Translations under genes and position numbers: made by a program
Notes under the pieces: generated by a model
Database searches by the model: none
What the model was told of the DNA's origin: nothing
Seen by the model: only the letters and a program-made list of their open reading frames with translations
DNA from: Rhododendron vialii
Taxonomy: Eukaryota; Streptophyta; Magnoliopsida; Ericales; Ericaceae
DNA length: 64,000 nt
Assembly: GCF_030253575.1 (NCBI RefSeq)
Contig: NC_080559.1
Span: 8,956,501 to 9,020,500 of the forward strand
Reading direction: 5' to 3'
Part shown: positions 57,826 through 64,000 of the stretch, piece by piece
How positions within the stretch are numbered: position 1 is the first letter of the stretch
Layout: the number at the start of each line of letters is the position of its first letter

Positions 57826-58534
57826 TGTTGCAATTGACATGACAAAACTAGGAGCATGTCATGCTAACATGCTATTCTTTTAAACCGTGAGTGTACAAGT
57901 TTAATTTGAAATAGGAGAAACAAGTTTTGCGTCCGTTCAATACATGAACAATAGAAAATATGTTCACATTGATGTTTTTTTTCCTTCCCGATTTCATGTA
58001 TTGAATGAGCAAATTAAATGCTAGTTATGTTTTTCAAAATAAATTGGTCAAATCATGTAATGCAATTTAGTTGGGACCAAACGCTGCTATCGGTTATGCA
58101 CAGGAAGAGTTATATTTGTTGAAAAACTAGTAAGCTTGATTTGGAACGTGTGAAACTATTGTTTTGGAGGCTATGAATGCCTGCAAGTGGAAGGGTAAGT
58201 TGGTGAATAATGAAAGTCAGATAAGCCTGCAAGAAAAACAATAACAAAAACGTGGGTATTGAATTTAAGCTTCCGTATTTCAATTTGTGATCTTTGCATT
58301 TATTGCAAAATTATCTACTTGTTTGCCTAATTTGCCTATAAAAAAATGTATTCTGATTATGTAAAAGATACGAGTGGAGTAAAAGAATAAGAGAGTTACA
58401 AAGAGAGAGAAATTCCTCCTCCTTGTATGTTATTTTCAGATTGAGTGAGTTCAATATATTGTGAGTGTGTTTGTGCAATTCTCTTGTGAGTTTCATACAT
58501 TATTAGTGTGTGATCAATACTCCTCCACCCAACA
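57826..58534 (+). mobile_element. Ty1/copia 5' LTR (left end inferred)
   Basis: The right end is set by ..CCACCCAACA followed three bases later by TGGTATC, the start of a primer-binding site matching initiator tRNA-Met, split by another insertion. The left end is inferred from the inverted terminus TGTTG at 57826. A TATA run (CTATAAAAAAA) lies at 58337-58347. The 3' LTR is not in the window, so the left border cannot be proven here. Confidence 0.6.
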
Positions 58535-58537
58535 AAG

Positions 58538-60896
58538 TGGTATCTGTAACACTTTGACTTTTCGGGAGCAAAATAAAATATTGTCTTAAGAAGACTTTGC
58601 TAAATAAATATAATTTTTCAAGATAAAGGTTTATCTATTACAATCACAAGATAAATTTACTGATTCAAAATACATTAACTTCAGGGCTGACTCTAGGCTT
58701 GATACGGATTCCAAGCGAACTCGATCTCTGTCCCTGGTATTCCTCTTGTGTCCGACCGCTCCTCCAATGAATCCTGCGCCTTCTGGCAAATTGATCGCCG
58801 AAGCAATCGATTTACCAGGATACAGACGTATCCGTGAGTGATAAATCACCCAATAGAATAATCCAACCCAACTACCCCTCTTACTTTACAGTTAGCAAGC
58901 AGCAGAATAAATATGGTACGAAGAAGTAAAACAGAGATTCACAAACATCAATTTGTTATTATTCATTATTCTAATGTGAAATCTAAGATCTCTCCGCGAG
59001 ATCTTTCCTCCCCAACCGCTAGCCATGTCCTATCCCATGAGATCACTTTCTTTTGTTGTCGCGGATTGCACCTCAGTTATGTACCTAGCGTGTATCCCTC
59101 TCATTACAACAAAAGGAAGCTTATCATGCCCGAATCATAACTAGGGTTCGCCTATCTTATGCACCACTTCACAATCACCACAATCATCACAATCACCACT
59201 GGGCTTACTTTGCCAGTATCAATTCATCACTGGACACCCGCCAGTTTCAATTCATCAATCAACACTGGGCTTACTTTGCCAGTTTCAAATCATCTCATTC
59301 ACATCTCAAAATCACGCCTGCAGGCAATCTAAAAATAAAAACTTTCCAATTTATCCATTATCTAGCATCGTCTAGATGAATTCTATTTCGCAATACCACC
59401 CTATGTCTCTAGGGTCCAATCTAGCATTCAAATCAAGTATCGGTGCAATGTACAATTAATCAATAATAATAAAAATAATTAATAAGCAATGCAATCACGT
59501 AACTTATTATGAATGAGTCATTGCCCTTGATCTTGTATGGTTAAGAAGTTAATATTAATAACGAAAATCTTTATTAATAAAGAAAACTAATTTTGTTCCC
59601 TTACTAGTATGTGTAGGCTTGTGTTGGATTAACATATTAGTGATAATATAACAATGGGGTTGAAACTGGGCACGTAAGTACCTTAAGGGCCTAATTGTTT
59701 CAAGTCAAAAACTTAATTGGACCAAATTTCTATACTAAACAACCTCAGGGTGTAACTGCAATAAGAAAGCCAATTTCATTTAATGATCTGGGCTGAAACG
59801 TTACATTCAAAATGAGCAGGTGGATAAGTGGAATTGTCATGCTATTTCTTTAACTTCCAGCGGGTATGAACAGTAAAAAAAGAAACATGAATAGTGTTCA
59901 CGCCTATGAACAGTGAACAGTAAATATTTTGGAAAAAAAATTGAGTTTCATTCGTCCGATTCTAATTTTGATTCTTTTCGATTCTAATCATAAAAACTAA
60001 CCACTTAGTACATTAATATACTTAGGGAGAGGTAGGAGAGGGATTATAATACCTTTAATCCAGACAAAATGATTTTGTGGAGTCCAGTGAGTTTTCGTTT
60101 AGTGGCGAAAGATTAATATTCTAGCAGCAACTTTGAACTGAAATAACTTGACCAAACCTCTGCCGTTTTGGACGATTCTTGTGTCTAACGCGAAGATCTT
60201 GAAACACTCTACAACTTTTGTGAAGAAGTCGAAGCCTGAAAACCATTCGAACTAGGAGAAAAGTGGGGGTTTTCATAAGTCATGTTTGCTGTCTAGAAAT
60301 AAAAATCCGAAAATTTCACTGAACTTTGGACAGCGATAACTCTTTCAATTCTTGACCATTTTGGATGATTCTTGGATCTAAATCGAATCACTCGACGCCC
60401 TCTACAACTTTCGTGAAGAAACTTAGGCCTAAAAACGGCAGCAACTAGGAGAAAATAGGCCGTGAATAGAGGGACGTGATATAGACGAAAATTGAAAGGG
60501 TGTGATCCCTCTTTTCTTGTTTTTTTGTTTTTGTTTTTGTAGAGGACTAGGAGTATTGTATTGTGAGAGAGGAGAGAGGTATTTATAGAGGAGAAGTATA
60601 GAGGTGGTGGAATGCGGGAGGAGAGAGAGATATAGTTTAGGAAGAGTTTGAAGGGGAGTGGAAGATTAGTTTCGATAGAATTTTGGTTAGATAGGATAAA
60701 AGATGAGTATGGATACTTGTATATCTAAAGTGTAAATATATAGTATCATATACAAGTGTGTAAATAATATCAATTATACATATAATAATATATAATTAAT
60801 AATTCAATATAATTAGTTATTGAATTAAGAATTTAACATTATAAATTTATATAAAAAAATAGGGCAAAAATCCAGGTCGTTACAGTATCAGAGCTT
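58538..60896 (+). other. Copia primer-binding site split by a solo LTR
   Basis: TGGTATC (58538-58544) and GTATCAGAGCTTT (60885-60897) join to TGGTATCAGAGCTTT once the inserted LTR and one GTATC copy are removed. TGGTATCAGAGC is the standard copia primer-binding site. Confidence 0.88.
58545..60884 (-). mobile_element. Solo LTR, Ty3/gypsy-type, inverted, with perfect TSD
   Basis: Flanked by GTATC on both sides (58540-58544 and 60885-60889). On the minus strand it starts TGTAACGACCTGGATTTTTG and ends CAAAGTGTTACA, typical of gypsy LTRs. TATAAATA on the minus strand (60580-60587) is a good promoter TATA. It contains a diverged direct repeat of about 190 bp (60130-60300 and 60315-60470, sharing CTCTACAACTTT.GTGAAGAA) and a short repeat around CACTGGGCTTACTTTGCCAGT (59198 and 59261). 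The length is 2340 bp. No coding region remains. Confidence 0.88.
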
Positions 60897-60897
60897 T

Positions 60898-61558
60898 AGG
60901 CACATCCAAAAAAAATCTCTCACAAAAAACATACCTTCAGCCTGCTATTTTCAAACAGAAAATTAGCTCCCTCAAAAATGAATTTTTGAGTGCAAGAGTG
61001 AAGTCCTCCCGATCACCCAAACAATGCCCAACAACACCGGCAACGACTTTCCGGCGAAAAGAAAAACAAACAGATTTTGTTTTTTCTTTGTTGTTGTCCA
61101 GAAATTGATTCGATTTAAACCAAGTTTTGAGCATCGAATCAAGACCTCCTCGTCAAGACGATTCCAACACCACCAGAATCAAGTAATTTCGATCGACGGT
61201 GATACAACCCGGCGACCATAGTTCATCGAGCAAAAAGGTTTTTTTTTTGAGTGAGAAATCAAACCCATCTTTGATTTCGGTATTGTCAAAGAGGAGACCT
61301 ACCATTGAAATTAATTTCAATCAGACGCACCGCCAGACAACTTGTCTGATTCCATTTACTCATACCTTCCTATTTCCCATAAATAGCTGGTCCACAAAGA
61401 GCATTCAAGTGTGGCCTAAGTGAGGTTGCAGGAAGAGCAGAATAATCCAGTGTAGCTGGAACACAGCTCCAACAGGCCTAAGTAAACTTTAGGTCCCTGA
61501 AGTTTGAAATATTACATTTCAATCCTCGCCAGACGTATTTCCATCGTTTTCAGGTTCG
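60898..61558 (+). other. Copia 5' leader between primer site and gag
   Basis: Noncoding leader of the copia element. Short frames occur but none resembles gag. The reading that matches gag begins with the ATG at 61559. Confidence 0.6.
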
Positions 61559-63942
61559 ATGGCTAACGGAACATCCCAAGTCATCATTCCAAAGCTCACC
61601 AAGGACAATTATGATAATTGGTCCATCCAAATGAGGGCACTGCTTGGTGCTTAAGATGTTATGGAGGTGGTAGAAGAAGGTTACGATGAACCCACCTCAA
61701 AAGAAGCTGAAACAACTTTAAAGGAAGAACAAAAGACGATGCTCCGTGCCGAGCGAAAGAAGGATTGCAAAGCCAAGTCCATCATCTATCAAGGACTTGA
61801 CGAAGCCACGTTCGAGATCATCACTTCCGCCAAAACTTCCAAAGAAATTTGGGAGATGCTGCAGAAGACCTACAGAGGTGCTGACAAAGTAAAGAGGATT
61901 CGTCTTCAAACTTTACGAGGTGAATTCGAGTCTTTACGAATGAAATCCTTAGAATCTATTTCTGAGTATTGTGCTCGAATTATGGTGTTTTCAAATCAAA
62001 TGAGGAGAAATGGCGAAGCTCTCACCGACACGAGAGTTATAGAAAAGATCTTGTGATCTTTGGATCGCAGATTTGACTTCATCGTTGTTACGTTAAAAGA
62101 ACTTAAAGACGTTTCAACCATGTCTATTGAAGAGCTCGTGGGTTCGCTGCAAGCCCACGAACAGAAGTTGCACAGAGACGATGATAGAGCCCCGGAACAA
62201 GCTCTACAAATGAAGTTATCCCTCAATGAAGGAAGGTACGAGCAAGGGGGGACATCTCAGAGGGGACGAGGCTATGGGTCCCATGGAAAAGGCTCTGAAA
62301 ATTCAAATTCCAGAGGCAGAGGTGGCAGAGGATTCTCCAGAGGAGGGAATCAAAATCATGCTCCAAGAGGAGGTGGTCGAGGACAACAAAACTATGCTCC
62401 AAGAGGAGGTAGACGAGGACAGCAAAGTCATAATCCAAGGGGAGGAGGACAAGGCAGAAGAGGCGATTACAACAACCGTTCGAACGTTGACAAAAGTAAC
62501 GTTTAGTGTTACAATTGCGAAAAGTATGGCCACTATAGCAACGAGTGCCGGAGAAGACCAACATTAGATCAAGTTGGCAAAACAGCCAACTATGTAGACA
62601 AGGAGCCAACAGGAGGAGATTCAATGAGTCTCATGGCGCACAGTCCTACCGAGCAGGATCAAGGTACATGGTTTCTTGATTCTGGAGCCAGTAATCATAT
62701 GACCGGCTCAAGGCAGCTTTTTACTGAACTTGATGAAAAGGTTCAGGGAGATATTTCTTTTGGTGACCTCTCTAAAGTACCAGTTCGAGGGAGAGGTGAT
62801 ATTATAATCAAAAGGAAGAATGGAGATCATGCATTCATCTTCAATGTCTACTATGTTCCGGATATGAAGACTAATATTCTTAGTCTTGGCCAGCTGCTGG
62901 AAAAAGGCTATCAAATTAGTCTAAAGGATATGCAACTGACGATTGCAGATGCTCGAGGGAAGCTGATTACTCGAGTAATGATGGCGAAGAACAGGATGTT
63001 TCCGCTAACTATTCTTCATGACACGCCAAAGTGCCTCAATGCCATTATCAATGACGAAGATTGGATATGGCATCTCAGATATGGACATTTCAACTTTGAA
63101 AACTTGAAGCTGTTGGCAAATAAGAAGATGGTCAAGGGCTTACCTCATATTCAACGTCCAAATGAGATATGCGAAAGCTGCATTCTTGGCAAACAACACC
63201 GCAATAACTTTGGAAAGCAAGTTGATTGGAGAGCATCCATGCTGCTCGAGCTAGTACACACAGATGTCTGTGGTCCATTGAAGCCAATCTCAAACGGTCA
63301 GAATAGATACTTCCTCACGTTTATTGACGACTATAGCAGAAAGACGTAGGTATACTTTCTGAAATTGAAGTCAGAAGTATTTGAAAAGTTCAAAGAGTTC
63401 AAAGCTCTTGTTGAGAAAGGAAGCGGCTACTACATCAAGACATTGTGGTCAGACCAAGGAGGAGAGTACACTGGAGATCAATTTGAGGGATTCCTTAGGC
63501 AACAAGGAATCAGACACCAGTGCACACCTGCCTATACTCCTCAGCTAAACGGTGTAGCTGAGAGGAAGAATCACACCATTCTCAACATGGCTAGAAGCAT
63601 GTTAAAAGATAAAGACATGCCCAAGAGATTTGGGCCGAAGCAGTTCAGTGTGCAGTCTATCTACTGAACAGGTGTCCTACGAAGAATGTGCAGTCGAAGA
63701 CACCACAAGAAGCATGTCCACTCACAAGCCAGGTGTTGGTCATCTCAGAATGTTTGGTTGTATTGCCTATGCTAAAGTTCCGGAGGCAAACAAAACCAAA
63801 CTCAAAGACAAAAGAGTTAAGTGTATCCTTGTTTGATATGGTGACAGAACGATGTGATACAGGTTGTATAATCCCGTCACTCAGAAGGTGATTTTCAGCA
63901 GAGATGTCATTTTCGAGGAAAATGAATCCTGGAGCTAGGGTC
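61559..63942 (+). pseudogene. Ty1/copia gag-pol, inactivated and truncated
   Basis: One frame from 61559 shows copia domains in order. Gag has LTKDNYDNWSIQMRALL and a Gly/Arg-rich tail with repeated APRGG. The zinc knuckle is CYNCEKYGHYSNEC (62511). Protease is WFLDSGASNHMTG (62671). The pre-integrase HHCC part has WHLRYGHFN and ESCILGKQH. The integrase core has HTDVCGPL, TFIDDYSRKT, DQGGEYTGDQF and GVAERKNHT. Stops at 61652, 62054, 62504 and 63347 break the frame; two single-base losses near 63630 and 63716 shift it, and more stops follow. Reverse transcriptase and RNase H are missing because a CACTA end begins at 63943. The element cannot move by itself. Lineage is uncertain. Confidence 0.93.
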
Positions 63943-64000
63943 CACTACAAGAAAATGCACCAAAGGCGACCCGATTGCCGACGCAATGCATTTTTTGTCG
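63943..64000. mobile_element. CACTA (En/Spm) transposon terminus, runs off the window
   Basis: It begins CACTACAAGAAAATGC, the standard CACTA terminal motif, followed by GGCGACCCGATTGCCGACG, a subterminal-repeat style sequence. It interrupts copia pol after the integrase region. The rest is outside the window. Confidence 0.85.

Noticed and set aside
62226-62567. 113-codon plus-strand frame rich in Glu/Val
   Set aside because: It overlaps the Gly/Arg-rich end of copia gag in another frame. Only the gag frame joins to the zinc knuckle.
1-64000. tRNA, rRNA or snRNA genes
   Set aside because: I looked for tRNA A/B boxes with a cloverleaf context and found only the SINE at 12554-12960. No convincing RNA gene was seen. 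A covariance-model scan (tRNAscan-SE, Infernal) would be decisive.

Overview
This is a stretch of plant nuclear DNA, most likely from a eudicot. The genes are intron-rich with GT-AG borders, every protein belongs to a land-plant family, and the spaces between genes are packed with plant transposons: foldback and Stowaway MITEs, hAT-like and MULE-like elements, a PIF/Harbinger MITE, a tRNA-derived SINE, LINE fragments, solo LTRs, a Ty1/copia element and a CACTA end. I cannot name the species.

Six protein-coding genes were rebuilt by hand, exon by exon, with reading phase checked. From left to right they are: an intronless F-box gene (3969-4985, +); a four-exon small organellar RNA-binding protein like S-RBP11 (10146-13802, -); an eight-exon decapping factor DCP1 (16717-23080, -); a three-exon Casparian strip membrane protein, CASP (28059-28978, -); a 17-exon SPINDLY gene (31177-43864, -); and a three-exon NAC90-like transcription factor (50167-53874, -). 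The last five all lie on the minus strand. They form no operon or pathway. Their roles are mRNA decapping, organelle RNA binding, root barrier formation, O-fucosylation of DELLA proteins and transcriptional control.

The most notable gene-level observations are three tandem duplications. The last coding exon of DCP1 is present twice, 221 bp apart, with intact splice acceptors and the same 18 residues. A diverged copy of the SPY start region lies 158 bp upstream of the real start. The NAC gene carries four tandem copies of a His/Asp-rich segment of about 53 residues that inflates its C-terminal domain. One SPY intron also has a GC donor.

The right end (about 57.8-64 kb) is a nest of transposons. 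A decayed copia element has a 2.34-kb Ty3/gypsy-type solo LTR inserted exactly in its primer-binding site, with a perfect 5-bp target duplication. Its pol region is then interrupted by the end of a CACTA transposon that runs off the window. A second solo LTR (24.3-26.3 kb) lies between DCP1 and CASP. The 47.6-49.0 kb region holds an unusual array of five alternating inverted arms.
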